Positions 50,227 to 59,042 of a DNA stretch of 64,000 nt are shown here, piece after piece (positions within the stretch are counted from its first letter, which is position 1; each line of letters starts with the position of its first letter). Source of the stretch: Frigoriglobus tundricola (GTDB lineage Bacteria; Planctomycetota; Planctomycetia; Gemmatales; Gemmataceae). A program made the position numbers and the translations under genes. Where the stretch lies: contig NZ_CP053452.2 in assembly GCF_013128195.2 (NCBI RefSeq), positions 7,192,001 through 7,256,000 on the forward strand. The letters run 5' to 3'. The notes beneath the pieces are model-generated. The model searched no databases and was not told the DNA's origin. It saw only the letters and a program-made list of their open reading frames with translations.

Positions 50227-53028
50227 ATGAACACCCTCATTACAGTCGTTACGGTCGCGTTGCTCAGCGGACCTACCCCCCCGGCCCCCCTCCCTTCGGG
50301 CGGAGCGCGGAGCGCGGAGCGCGGAGCGTGGAATGAAAGCCAGGAGCCGAGCGGCATTCGGGGTTGTCCGCTCTGCGCTCCGCTCGAAGGGAGGGGGGCC
50401 GGGAGGGTGGGGCTTCGCGCCGACCCCCCCGCGGTGGACTACCCCGCGCTCAAACAGCGGCTCCAGCGCGGAAACTACGCCGAAGCGCTGGAGGGGTACG
50501 ACCGGCTCGCGAAGTCCGAGAAGCCCGTCGCGGCGTTTCTGGGCCAGGCCGCGTGCCACCGCGCGCTCGGTGCCAGCACCCAGGCGCTCGACGCGCTCGA
50601 TACCGGGCTGAAAGCGGCGCCCGAAAACCCCGACCTGCTCGCCGCCCGCGCCGACCTGTTCTACGCGCTCGGGAAATGGGACGAGGCGAACACGGACGCC
50701 GACGCGGCCCTCAAAAAGCAGCCCGGCCACTTCCTCGCACGATGGACGCGCGCCCGCGTTCTCCGCGACAGGGGCGACCTGACCGGCGCCGATACCGAGA
50801 TGCGCTGGTTCGTGAAGGCGTACAGCGACGCGTCCGCGGCCGAAAAGGAAATCACCGATAGCGACAAGCTGCTCATCGTCGCCGAGGCCGGTATCGAGAA
50901 CGCCACGACGCACAACAAGCCGGAGCAGATCAAGTTCGTGCTTCAGGACGTGCTGCGCGACGCGCTCAAGAACGCTCCGGATTGCTGGCAGGCCGAGGCG
51001 CTGAGCGGTCGGTTACTTCTGGAGCGTCACAACCGTGCGGACGCGGCCAGCGCGTTCGACGCCGCCCTCAAGATCAACCCGAAAGCCGGTCCGGCGCTGG
51101 TGGGAAAGGGAGCGGTCGCGCTCGAACGGATGGAGTTCGGCGAGGCGGAACGGCAGGCCGATGTGGCTCTGAAGGTGAACCCGAAGGACACGGCCGCCCT
51201 GCGGTTGAAAGCCGACGTGCGGCTCGCCGAAGCGGATCACGCGACCGCAGAGAAGTTGCTCCTGATCGCGAAGGCGGTGAACCCGCGCGAGGGGGCCACG
51301 CTCGCCCGGCTCGCCGCTCTCAAGCACCTGCGCGGCGACCCCGCCGGGTTCGCGGCGGCGGTGAAGGAAGTTGGGGCGTTCGACAGCAAACCGGCGCCGT
51401 TCTACACCGATCTCGGAAACATTTTGACCGACGCCCGGCAGTACGCGACCGCGGCTGAGTGCTTCGAGAAGGCGATCGCGTTCCGCCCCGCGCTGCCCGG
51501 GGCGAAGGCCGGGTTGGGGCTGCTCTACTTCATCCAGGGGCGCGAGGCCGAGGCCCGCGCGACGCTGAAAGAGGCGATGAAGGCCGACCCGTTCAACGTG
51601 AAAGCGGACAACGCCCTCACGGTACTAGAGGAACTGGCGGAATACGCGACCGTCGAAACGCCGCACTTCGTCATCCGCTTCGACAAGCAGAACGACAAGA
51701 TCCTCGCCGCGTTCCTGTCCGGCGTACTGGAAGACACCTTTGCGGAGCTGGCGCAGCGCTACGGCTTCACGCCCACCAACAAGATTCTCGTGGAGGTGTT
51801 CGCCCGACGGCAGATCTTCAGCGGTCGGATCGCGCTGCTCCCCGGGCTGCCCGGCGCCGTGCAGGGGGCGTGCACCGGTCCGCTCATCGCGCTGCCGTCG
51901 CCGCGCGCCGACGGCGGCGTGCGGGCCTACAACTGGGCGATCGTCGTGCGGCACGAATTAACGCACGCATTTAATCTGCTCCAAACCTCCAACCACGTGC
52001 CGGTCTGGCTCACGGAGGGCCTGGCGGTTCGGTCCGAAAAGACGAGCCGGTTCGCCCAGATGACCCCGCTCCTGCGGGACCGGCTCGCGGCCGGTACCAC
52101 GTTCGACCTCGACACCATCACTCGCGCGTACAAGCGCTTCACGCAGCCGAACGACGTGATGCTGGCGTACTACCAGGGGCTGCTGTACGTCGAGTTCATC
52201 GTCAAGCGGTACGGGGGCGAGGCGAGCGTCGCGAAGCTGCTCGCCGCGTACCATACGACGACCGACACGGCCCTCGCGCTCGGGACCGCGTTCGGCGTCG
52301 AGAAGGTGGCCTTCGAGGCCGGGTACCGCAAGTACCTGGAAGAAACCGTGAAGGCGGCCGGCGGCCGGCGCCCCGAAAAGGTTCTCACGTTCGACGAACT
52401 GAGGGCCGCGCACCTCAAGAACCCCGACGATCTGGACCTCGCCGCGCGCTACGCCGCCGCGCTCGTGCCCCGTGGGATGGTGGACGAGGCCAAGAAGCTC
52501 GCGAGCGCGATCCGGGCGAAAGAGAAGGGGCACCCGCTCGCATCAATCGTGGCGGCGCGGCTGCTCCGCCGTGCGAAGGACGATGCGGGGGCGCGGACCG
52601 TGTTGGAAGAGGCCGCGGAGGAGAACCCCGACGACGGCCGCGTGCTGATCGAACTCGGCAAACTGCTGTACGACCTGAAGGACTACGATAAGGCCGCGAC
52701 CGCCTTGGAGTGGGGCCGCAAAGTCGCCCCCGGGGACGCCGACTGGCTCGATCTGCTCGCCAAGGTGTACGGGACCTCGAACAAACCGGATCGGCTCGCG
52801 AGCGTACTGGCGCAGCAAGCGCTCGCGAACCCGGACGACCTCGCGCTGCACCTGCGGCTCGCGAAGCTGTACACCAACGCCGGCAAGCACGCGGACGCCG
52901 AGCGCGCCGCGCGGGCCGCGCTCTACATCGACCTCCTGAACGCAGAAGCGAAGGACCTACTCCTCGCCGCGCTCGCCGCGCAGAAGAAAGACCAAGAGGT
53001 CGAGGCCATCCGGAAACGGTACGAGTAG
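50227..53028 (+). CDS. TPR protein with peptidase-MA-like metalloprotease domain
   Basis: The 933-residue exported protein has tetratricopeptide repeats at about residues 70-460, a gluzincin-type zinc site HELTHAFN near 575 with WLTEGLA supplying the third ligand about 20 residues later, and more TPR units at about 730-930. This matches the peptidase MA family with TPR flanks. Residues about 16-62, just after the short signal segment TLITVVTVALLSG, are encoded by an inverted repeat that looks inserted in frame (PLPSGGARSAERG). The ribosome site is weak. The substrate is unknown; TPRs probably hold partner proteins. Confidence 0.88.
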   Translation: MNTLITVVTVALLSGPTPPAPLPSGGARSAERGAWNESQEPSGIRGCPLCAPLEGRGAGRVGLRADPPAVDYPALKQRLQRGNYAEALEGYDRLAKSEKPVAAFLGQAACHRALGASTQALDALDTGLKAAPENPDLLAARADLFYALGKWDEANTDADAALKKQPGHFLARWTRARVLRDRGDLTGADTEMRWFVKAYSDASAAEKEITDSDKLLIVAEAGIENATTHNKPEQIKFVLQDVLRDALKNAPDCWQAEALSGRLLLERHNRADAASAFDAALKINPKAGPALVGKGAVALERMEFGEAERQADVALKVNPKDTAALRLKADVRLAEADHATAEKLLLIAKAVNPREGATLARLAALKHLRGDPAGFAAAVKEVGAFDSKPAPFYTDLGNILTDARQYATAAECFEKAIAFRPALPGAKAGLGLLYFIQGREAEARATLKEAMKADPFNVKADNALTVLEELAEYATVETPHFVIRFDKQNDKILAAFLSGVLEDTFAELAQRYGFTPTNKILVEVFARRQIFSGRIALLPGLPGAVQGACTGPLIALPSPRADGGVRAYNWAIVVRHELTHAFNLLQTSNHVPVWLTEGLAVRSEKTSRFAQMTPLLRDRLAAGTTFDLDTITRAYKRFTQPNDVMLAYYQGLLYVEFIVKRYGGEASVAKLLAAYHTTTDTALALGTAFGVEKVAFEAGYRKYLEETVKAAGGRRPEKVLTFDELRAAHLKNPDDLDLAARYAAALVPRGMVDEAKKLASAIRAKEKGHPLASIVAARLLRRAKDDAGARTVLEEAAEENPDDGRVLIELGKLLYDLKDYDKAATALEWGRKVAPGDADWLDLLAKVYGTSNKPDRLASVLAQQALANPDDLALHLRLAKLYTNAGKHADAERAARAALYIDLLNAEAKDLLLAALAAQKKDQEVEAIRKRYE
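50271..50412. repeat. Inverted repeat inside the coding start of the TPR/peptidase gene
   Basis: The arms at about 50271-50314 and 50370-50412 pair with few mismatches (core GGCCCCCCTCCCTTCG, then GCGGAGCGC). The centre contains GCGGAGC repeats like those near 47060 and 47630. The total length keeps the reading frame open across the element. Confidence 0.82.
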
Positions 53029-53132
53029 GCGCACCCGGCGGCGGGACCGACGCCTACCAACCGCTCCGGTGGTAGAATGCAGGTACCGCACATCAGCCGG
53101 CTCGTGTCGGCCCGTTCGCCCGGAGACCATTC

Positions 53133-53429
53133 ATGCCCCTGTACGTGTACGAAGTCGTGCTGCCGGACGGCTCCGGCGGTGAGCAGTTCGAGGTGATTCA
53201 GCGCATGTCCGCCGACCCGCTGACCAAGCACCCCGAGACGGGCGAGCCGGTGCGCCGCGTGTTCGGCGAACCGAACACCCCGCGCGCCTGGACCGACATG
53301 CAAGGTAAGGCGGCCGTCAGCGACAAAAACCTCGCCGCGAAGGGCTTCACGAAGTACGTGAAGACCGGCGACGGGACCTACGACAAGACCGCGGGCACCG
53401 GGCCGAAGAAGCTGAAACGCGGGAAATAG
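53133..53429 (+). CDS. FmdB-like protein lacking the zinc-ribbon cysteines
   Basis: The 98-residue protein opens with MPLYVYEVV and continues GGEQFEVIQRMSADPLTKHP and EPVRRVF, the layout of FmdB-family zinc ribbons (MPxYEYxCxxCG, FExxQ, CPxCG, RR). Every cysteine is missing: the positions are taken by residues such as Val, Leu, His and Thr. It therefore should not bind zinc in the usual way. GGAG precedes the ATG by 7 bases. The C-terminal half is Lys/Gly-rich and likely flexible. Confidence 0.75.
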   Translation: MPLYVYEVVLPDGSGGEQFEVIQRMSADPLTKHPETGEPVRRVFGEPNTPRAWTDMQGKAAVSDKNLAAKGFTKYVKTGDGTYDKTAGTGPKKLKRGK

Positions 53430-53589
53430 TACCGGATCGCGCGGATTCCTTTGGGTTTCCGTGGGCGGGACGGCACGAGGCCTTCTCCGGCCCGACGTGC
53501 CGCGCGTGACGGATCTCCTTCGGCGCGCATCGAAACGGTAGCGGCCATGAAGTGGCGATTCGCCGCGGGCGGCCGTGAGGGTAGAAGTC

Positions 53590-54138
53590 ATGAACGCATA
53601 TCAATCTGTGATTGGCGTCGTGCTGGTCGGAGCGGTCGTGGTGACGGTGGGGCTGCTCGTGGCCCGCACGCCGACCGGGCTCCCCGGGAGCCCGCCGGCG
53701 ATCGCCGAACGAGTGGGGAAACCGGTGGGCGGCGCGAAGGTCGTGAAGACGGACGAGGAGTGGCGCGCGATCCTGACCCCCGAGCAGTACCGCGTGACCC
53801 GCGATCGCGGGACGGAGCGGGCCTGCTCGGGGGCGTTCTGGAACTCGAAAGACGACGGCGTGTACCACTGCGTGTGCTGCGATCAGCCCCTCTTTGATTC
53901 GCAGACGAAGTTCGACAGCGGGACCGGCTGGCCGAGCTTCAAGGAGGCGGTCGAAGCGGACCGGGTGACGCTCAAGTCCGATCGCGGGTGGGGCATGACG
54001 CGCACGGAAGTGATGTGCAGCCGGTGCGACGCGCACCTCGGGCACGTCTTCAACGACGGCCCGGCGCCGACCGGTCTGCGCTACTGCATGAACTCGGTGG
54101 CGCTCAAACTGGAACCGCGCCTTCCGGCGGCCAAGTAG
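53590..54138 (+). CDS. msrB: Membrane-anchored peptide-methionine (R)-S-oxide reductase
   Basis: The enzyme repairs oxidised methionine. After an N-terminal helix ([18 protein letters not shown]) there is a full SelR domain: CVCC and CSRC zinc-binding pairs, [28 protein letters not shown] with the catalytic Cys near residue 165, and a resolving-site Cys candidate in [10 protein letters not shown]. The anchor suggests it works on envelope proteins. The ATG at 53590 (GAGGG upstream) is chosen over a GTG five codons earlier. It is convergent with the small interrupted gene at 54160. Confidence 0.94.
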   Translation: MNAYQSVIGVVLVGAVVVTVGLLVARTPTGLPGSPPAIAERVGKPVGGAKVVKTDEEWRAILTPEQYRVTRDRGTERACSGAFWNSKDDGVYHCVCCDQPLFDSQTKFDSGTGWPSFKEAVEADRVTLKSDRGWGMTRTEVMCSRCDAHLGHVFNDGPAPTGLRYCMNSVALKLEPRLPAAK

Positions 54139-54159
54139 CTCGGTGCGTCGGGCCGTGGG

Positions 54160-54438
54160 TCACACCAGCTCCCACGGCTCGCGGTGCCGGTCGGCCCGGC
54201 GGGCGGCGTTTGCGCTCTCCTTGAGGAACTGCCACACCGCAGCTCCAACGAAACCTACCAGCCCGGCCGCAATCACCCACTTCAGTTTCTCGTCCATTTC
54301 GGCTTTCGCTTTGGCCCGCGCGGCGACCGCCGCGGGATCTTCCTTGACGTCACACCCGCCCGTCCGTCAGCCGGCCCTCGCGCTCGGCGCGGACCACATC
54401 AGCACCCCGGCGAGGACACATGCGAAAAGCGGTTTCAT
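54160..54438 (-). pseudogene. Small membrane-protein gene interrupted by an in-frame TGA
   Basis: From an ATG at 54438 (GAGG 7 bases upstream) the frame encodes a signal peptide (FACVLAGVLMWSAPSARAG) and meets TGA at 54367-54369. The same frame then continues for 68 more codons without a stop and encodes CDVKEDPAAVAARAKAK, one clear membrane helix (WVIAAGLVGFVGAAVWQFL) and a charged tail ending in EPWELV. The downstream part has strong protein character, so the TGA is probably a recent nonsense change (CGA to TGA). Recoding, for example as selenocysteine, cannot be ruled out by eye. Confidence 0.6.
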
Positions 54439-54587
54439 TGGGCGGCCTCAATCGCGGTCAGGTCCGGATGAACTTGTGCGGCTCCGGCGCGAATTCGCTT
54501 GTTTTCCCAGCGATTCCGTGATCGGATACCCTATCAGTATGTCGCACGCACGCGGCTGATATTGCTGAATTCCGAGAGAAATGACCT

Positions 54588-55541
54588 GTGAGTCGCACCA
54601 GCCGTGTTCCGTACCACCAGAACGTCTACGACTTGCTGCAACTCGAACCGGGCGAGTCACCGGAAGCCGCACGCATGATTGCGGCGCACGAGGCGCAACA
54701 CGGCCCGCTACCTGCGAGCGTGAAGGAGTGGTATCTGGTGCCCCAAGCCGCACCGTTGGCGTCTCGAACGTATGAGACGAACTGCTTTTGGACGCGGAGC
54801 AATCCGCCGGGCAGTGCGCTCGACCTCAAGACTGTACTGGACAGAGCGGCACATCCTGTGGTGACTTCATCGGGGGCGATGATTGGGATAATGGAAACGT
54901 ATGTAGGCGAATGGCCGGCTTGGTGGATGGTTGATCTCGGTCGTGACAACCCGATGATTTGGCGATTGATAGACGACCCGGACGGGATCGAACCCGAGCG
55001 CAGCGATTGGAATTTCATGGCTTGGCGATTGATAGGCGACCCGGACGGGATCGAACCCGAGCGCAGCGATTGGAATTTCAGCGAGTTTGTGGCGGAACCT
55101 TTTTTCGAGAAGTTCCGACAGCTATCGGCATCCTGTCCGGTCGAACTTGCTTCTGGAGAATGGCCCGATGGGTCGAACGGCCGGAACCCGTTATTCAAGC
55201 GATTCCGTGCTCATGCCAACGGCCTGTGGCTCCGCACTCCGGACGAACCGTTTCACCCGCCGGTGATCGACTACCTCACCGAGCAGTTCGGCGAATCCGA
55301 GCGCACCCCGCGATCGGGCCACGTCACCACTTACACCTTCCGCCCACCCGGCGGCACGATCCGCATCACCGCCGACGAGCCGGAGCTGACCGGCGGACTG
55401 TCGGCGTGGTGGGTTCACACTGAGACGCCCGAACGGCTCGCCGAGTTCGCCGCGCTCCTCGTCCCGTGGGGCACGCTTCGCGATACGCTCCGCGCCGACA
55501 CCGAAGCCGCCCGCGGGGTGCTGCAGCGCGTGCGGGGCTGA
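54588..55541 (+). CDS. SMI1/KNR4-like hypothetical protein with internal duplication
   Basis: The 317-residue cytoplasmic protein has an N-terminal stretch EAQHGPLPASVKEWYLVPQA that resembles the SMI1/KNR4 (SUKH) fold (E-x-x-x-G-x-L-P-x-x-x-K-x-x-Y). SUKH proteins include immunity proteins to contact-dependent toxins, but no toxin gene is nearby. The middle contains a 21-residue unit (WRLIDDPDGIEPERSDWNF) repeated immediately as WRLIGDPDGIEPERSDWNF. The C-terminal 100 residues form a mixed alpha/beta region. The start is a GTG. The assignment is tentative. Confidence 0.65.
   Translation: MSRTSRVPYHQNVYDLLQLEPGESPEAARMIAAHEAQHGPLPASVKEWYLVPQAAPLASRTYETNCFWTRSNPPGSALDLKTVLDRAAHPVVTSSGAMIGIMETYVGEWPAWWMVDLGRDNPMIWRLIDDPDGIEPERSDWNFMAWRLIGDPDGIEPERSDWNFSEFVAEPFFEKFRQLSASCPVELASGEWPDGSNGRNPLFKRFRAHANGLWLRTPDEPFHPPVIDYLTEQFGESERTPRSGHVTTYTFRPPGGTIRITADEPELTGGLSAWWVHTETPERLAEFAALLVPWGTLRDTLRADTEAARGVLQRVRG
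54959..55084. repeat. Tandem 63-bp direct repeat inside the SMI1-like gene
   Basis: Two units with a period of 63 bases (compare 54961 and 55024) differ at only a few positions and keep the frame. This is a recent duplication that added 21 residues to the protein. Confidence 0.85.
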
Positions 55542-55603
55542 AATGCCCCCTGTCATCAGGCAAACTCCGCTCCGCTTCGGTGCCGCGGGCCTAAAATGCG
55601 GAT

Positions 55604-57219
55604 ATGTCCATCCGCGTCTCGAATCTGCGCCTCCCGGTGGAAGAACCGGAGGCCGCGCTGCCGACCCACCTGGCCCGCACGCTCGGCGTGCAGGCGTCCG
55701 AACTGACGCGCTGGCGCATCGTGCGCAAGGCGCTCGACCTGCGCGACAAGCGGCAGCTCCGCTTCGTTTACAACTTCGAGGTCGATCTCCCGGCCGACGA
55801 GCGCGCCGTGGTGGCCCGCGCCTCGCACGCCGCACAGGTGGAGCTGCACGAGGAGCCGCCGTTCTCGATGCCGGAGCCGGGCTCGGAGCCGCTGCCGCAC
55901 CGGCCGGTGGTCGTCGGCTCCGGCCCCGGCGGGCTCGTGTGCGCGTACTTCCTCGCCCAACTCGGCTACAAGCCGATCGTGCTGGAACGCGGAACGAAGG
56001 TGAACGACCGCATCCGCGACGTGAAGACCTTCGACGGCGGTGGCGCGTTCCACCCCGAGAGCAACTACCTGTTCGGGGAGGGCGGCGCGGGCACGTTCTC
56101 GGACGGTAAATTGACGTGCCGCGGGACCGGGCCGGACGTGATCCGCGTGCTGGAACTGTTCGCGGAGTGCAAGGGCCAGCAGCCGGGCAAGCCGAGCATC
56201 CTGTACTACCACCGGCCGCACCTCGGCAGCAACCGCCTGCCCGCGGTGGTCAAGGCGATCCGCCAGCGGATCGAAGACCTCGGCGGCGAGGTGCGGTTCC
56301 TCACCCGCGTCGAAGACCTCCAGCTCACGGACGGGCGCCTGACCGGCGTGAACACGTCGGCCGGGTTCATCCCGGCGTCGGTGGTGGTCCTCGCCATCGG
56401 CCACAGCGCGCGCGACACCTATCGGATGCTCGCGGCGCGCGGGGTGCCGATGACGCAGAAGCCGTTTCAGTTCGGGGTGCGGATCGAGCACCGGCAGGAG
56501 GTGGTGAACGCGGTGCAGTTCGGGCCGCGGCACGAGCGGTACGAGGAGCTGCTCGGCAACGCCGATTACTCGCTCGTGGCCAGCGGCACGAACGACCTGT
56601 TCACGTTCTGCATGTGCGCCGGCGGCTACATCATCCCGAGCGTGTCGCAGGAGGGGTACTTCTGCACCAACGGAATGAGCCTGTCCAAACGCGACTCCGA
56701 GTTCGCCAACAGCGGGCTGGTGGTAACGGTGCCCGTGGACGCGTTCGAGGGCACGGACGTCCTGGCCGGGATGCGCCTCCAGGAGAAGTACGAGGCGAAG
56801 GCGTTCGAGATCGGCGGCGGGCCGGCGTACCGGTCGCCGGTGCAGCGGGCGCGCGACTTCTGCGCGACGCCGCACCCGCGGCCGCGCCGGAGTGCAGCTA
56901 CCCGCGGGGCGTGACGGCGTGCGACCTGCGCGCCGTGCTGCCGCCGGTGGTGGCGGCGGCGGTGGCCCACGGGCTCCCGCAAATGGACCGCCGGTGGCAC
57001 GGGAAGTTTCTCGCGGACGCGGTCCTCGTCGGCCCGGAGGCGCGGGGCAGTTCGCCCGTTCGCATCGACCGCGGCACCGACACCCGTGAGTCGCCCGGCG
57101 TGGCGGGGCTGTTCCCGGTGGGCGAAGGCGCGGGCTACGCCGGCGGCATCGTGTCCGCCGCGGTGGACGGGTTGCGCACCGCGCGGGCGATCGCGGTCAA
57201 GTACGCGCGCGGCGGGTGA
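55604..57219 (+). pseudogene. COG2509-type FAD-dependent dehydrogenase, frameshifted
   Basis: The first frame (55604-56914) encodes the N-terminal domain and an FAD-binding fold (VVVGSGPGGLVCAYFLAQLG). The C-terminal part, ECSYPRGVTACDLRAVLPP through the flavin-binding LFPVGEGAGYAGGI, is in another frame ending at 57219. One extra C beside position 56860 would join them as RDFLRDAAPAAAPECSY. The full protein would have about 538 residues, normal for these uncharacterised dehydrogenases. It is either a recently broken gene or a single-base assembly error. Confidence 0.85.
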
Positions 57220-57341
57220 ACCGCGTGTGAGATGTGCGATATTTTCGTAAGCGCTATTTTCTTTGACTCGCAGTTCGAGTTTAATATCCGCGTCGCTGCC
57301 AGGCTGCCGTTTCATTTCGCACCTCGTGCCTGGGGACCGCC

Positions 57342-58295
57342 ATGTCTCAAGGGAAGCGTACGCGCGGGTTCACGCTCATCGAACTGCTGGTCGTCATCGC
57401 GATCATCGCGATCCTGATCGGGCTGCTCCTGCCGGCCGTGCAGAAGGTGCGCGAGGCGGCCTCGCGCATGAAGTGCCAGAACAACCTCAAACAACTCGGG
57501 CTCGCGTTCCACAACTACGCGAACACCAACGACAACAAGTTCCCGAACTCGTACCTGTTCGTGACGAGCCCGCAGCCCAACGCCCACGCCTGGGGCGTTT
57601 ACCTGCTCCCCTACATCGAACAGGGCAACCTGTTCCAGCAGTACAACCTGAACACGATTTTCGCCGCGGGGGCGAACGCGACCGTGGTCGCCACCCCGGT
57701 GAAGACGTTCCAGTGCCCGTCGGCGCCCGGCGACAACCGCGTGTACACGTGCCCGGCCCCGCTCACGGCGGCGTACGGGCTGCCGAGCTTCCAGGCGGCC
57801 GTGAGCGATTACCACGTCGTCAGCGGGGTCATGGACTCTCTCTGGAACGTGGTCGTCGGTTCGGACGGGGGCGGGGGGCGGGACGGCGCCCTCTCGGCGA
57901 ACTCGCCGACACCCATTCTGGCCATCACCGACGGGACGTCCAACACGCTGCTCCTGGCCGAGATCGCGGGGAAGAACGACAAGTGGGTGAACGGCCAGAA
58001 GGTCAGCACGAGCAGCGAACAGGGCGGCGGGTGGGGCGACCCGTTCAGCGGGGAGAACTGGTTGAGCGGGTCGGACACGACGGGGTCGGTGTCCCCCGGC
58101 CCGTGCGTCCTCGGCTGCACCAACAGCCAGCCGCTCGGTTCGACCGCGCGCGGGCTGTACAGCTTCCACACCGGCGGGGCGAACGCGCTGCTGTGTGACG
58201 GGAGCGTCCGGTTCGTCACGTCCGGCGTGTCGGCGAAGTCGATCCTCTTCGTGGTCACCAAGGCGAAGGGCGAAGTCATCCCGAGCGACTTCTGA
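57342..58295 (+). CDS. DUF1559 pseudopilin-like protein
   Basis: This 317-residue paralogue of the protein at 6030-6992 has a type III prepilin-type leader ([19 protein letters not shown]), [19 protein letters not shown] and the C-terminal [10 protein letters not shown] motif. GGGGA precedes the ATG by 6 bases. A lipoprotein gene follows 135 bases later on the same strand, a pairing common in Gemmata-like genomes. It should be exported and assembled by the type II/IV pilus-like machinery; its specific role is unknown. Confidence 0.93.
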   Translation: MSQGKRTRGFTLIELLVVIAIIAILIGLLLPAVQKVREAASRMKCQNNLKQLGLAFHNYANTNDNKFPNSYLFVTSPQPNAHAWGVYLLPYIEQGNLFQQYNLNTIFAAGANATVVATPVKTFQCPSAPGDNRVYTCPAPLTAAYGLPSFQAAVSDYHVVSGVMDSLWNVVVGSDGGGGRDGALSANSPTPILAITDGTSNTLLLAEIAGKNDKWVNGQKVSTSSEQGGGWGDPFSGENWLSGSDTTGSVSPGPCVLGCTNSQPLGSTARGLYSFHTGGANALLCDGSVRFVTSGVSAKSILFVVTKAKGEVIPSDF

Positions 58296-58430
58296 TGCCC
58301 CGGTGAGGTCGTTCCCGGGACCGCGTCCGCCGTGCCGCTTCACGACGAGCGGCGCGGGCGGCTTCCAGAAGCACCCTTCACAGATCCCAACGGCGGACCG
58401 TCCGCTCCTCGTTGCTTTCGGAGTACACTC

Positions 58431-58862
58431 GTGACCCTCACGCGCCGGGCCGCCGTTGCGGCCCTGTTCGTTCTGACCTGTTCGGCCCTCTCTTGCGGCG
58501 GACCCAAGCGGAAACCGACCTACCCGACCGAAGGGACGCTGCTGCTCGCGGGGAAGCCCGTCGGCGGGGTGACGGTGTTTCTGTACTCGACGGACGCGAA
58601 CGAGACCGAGCCGACGCACCCGTTCGCGACGACGAACCCCGACGGCACGTTCAGCCTGACGACCAGCGCCCAGAACGACGGCGCCCCGGCCGGGGAATAC
58701 ATCGTCACCCTGCTGTACGAACCGCTGGACTCCCCCCTCGCGCGGGCCAAGGGCAAGCCGCCGACGTTCGACAAGAAGTACAGCGACCCGAAAACGTCGC
58801 CGCTGCGTGCCAAAATCGAGAACAAACCGAAGAACACACTCGACCCGTTCGACGTGCGCTGA
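58431..58862 (+). CDS. Lipoprotein with carboxypeptidase-regulatory-like fold
   Basis: From a GTG with GGAG 7 bases upstream the product is 143 residues. The signal peptide AAVAALFVLTCSALSC ends in a lipobox Cys. The mature part, YPTEGTLLLAGKPVGGVTVFL then NPDGTFSLTT and AGEYIVTLLY, has the beta-sandwich pattern of transthyretin/carboxypeptidase-regulatory-like domains found in short planctomycete lipoproteins next to DUF1559 genes. It is probably an envelope protein working with the upstream gene product, by association only. Confidence 0.82.
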   Translation: MTLTRRAAVAALFVLTCSALSCGGPKRKPTYPTEGTLLLAGKPVGGVTVFLYSTDANETEPTHPFATTNPDGTFSLTTSAQNDGAPAGEYIVTLLYEPLDSPLARAKGKPPTFDKKYSDPKTSPLRAKIENKPKNTLDPFDVR

Positions 58863-58892
58863 GGGGACGAGGCGGGGGCAAACGGGGAGAAA

Positions 58893-59006
58893 AGAGCCAC
58901 AGATTATGCAGAGGGTGCAGATCAACAAAGAAAAATGATTTTTATGACGTACGATTGATTTGCTGAAAACAATACCGTCTGCGCTCTGAGCATTATCTGC
59001 GGCTCT
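58893..59006. repeat. Inverted repeat family F between convergent genes
   Basis: The arms AGAGCCACAGATTATGC (from 58893) and the complement of AGAGCCGCAGATAATGC (ending at 59006) pair with two mismatches. The centre is A+T-rich. It lies between the lipoprotein gene (plus) and the WD40 kinase gene (minus) and may act as a terminator for both. Confidence 0.75.
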
Positions 59007-59042
59007 CTATCGTTTCTACCGCCGCCGATCTGTTGCACCCCC

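Noticed and set aside
54367..54420. Selenocysteine insertion signal after the in-frame TGA
   Set aside because: Only a weak 5-bp stem can be drawn, at the wrong spacing and without the usual loop bases. A simple nonsense change is the better explanation.
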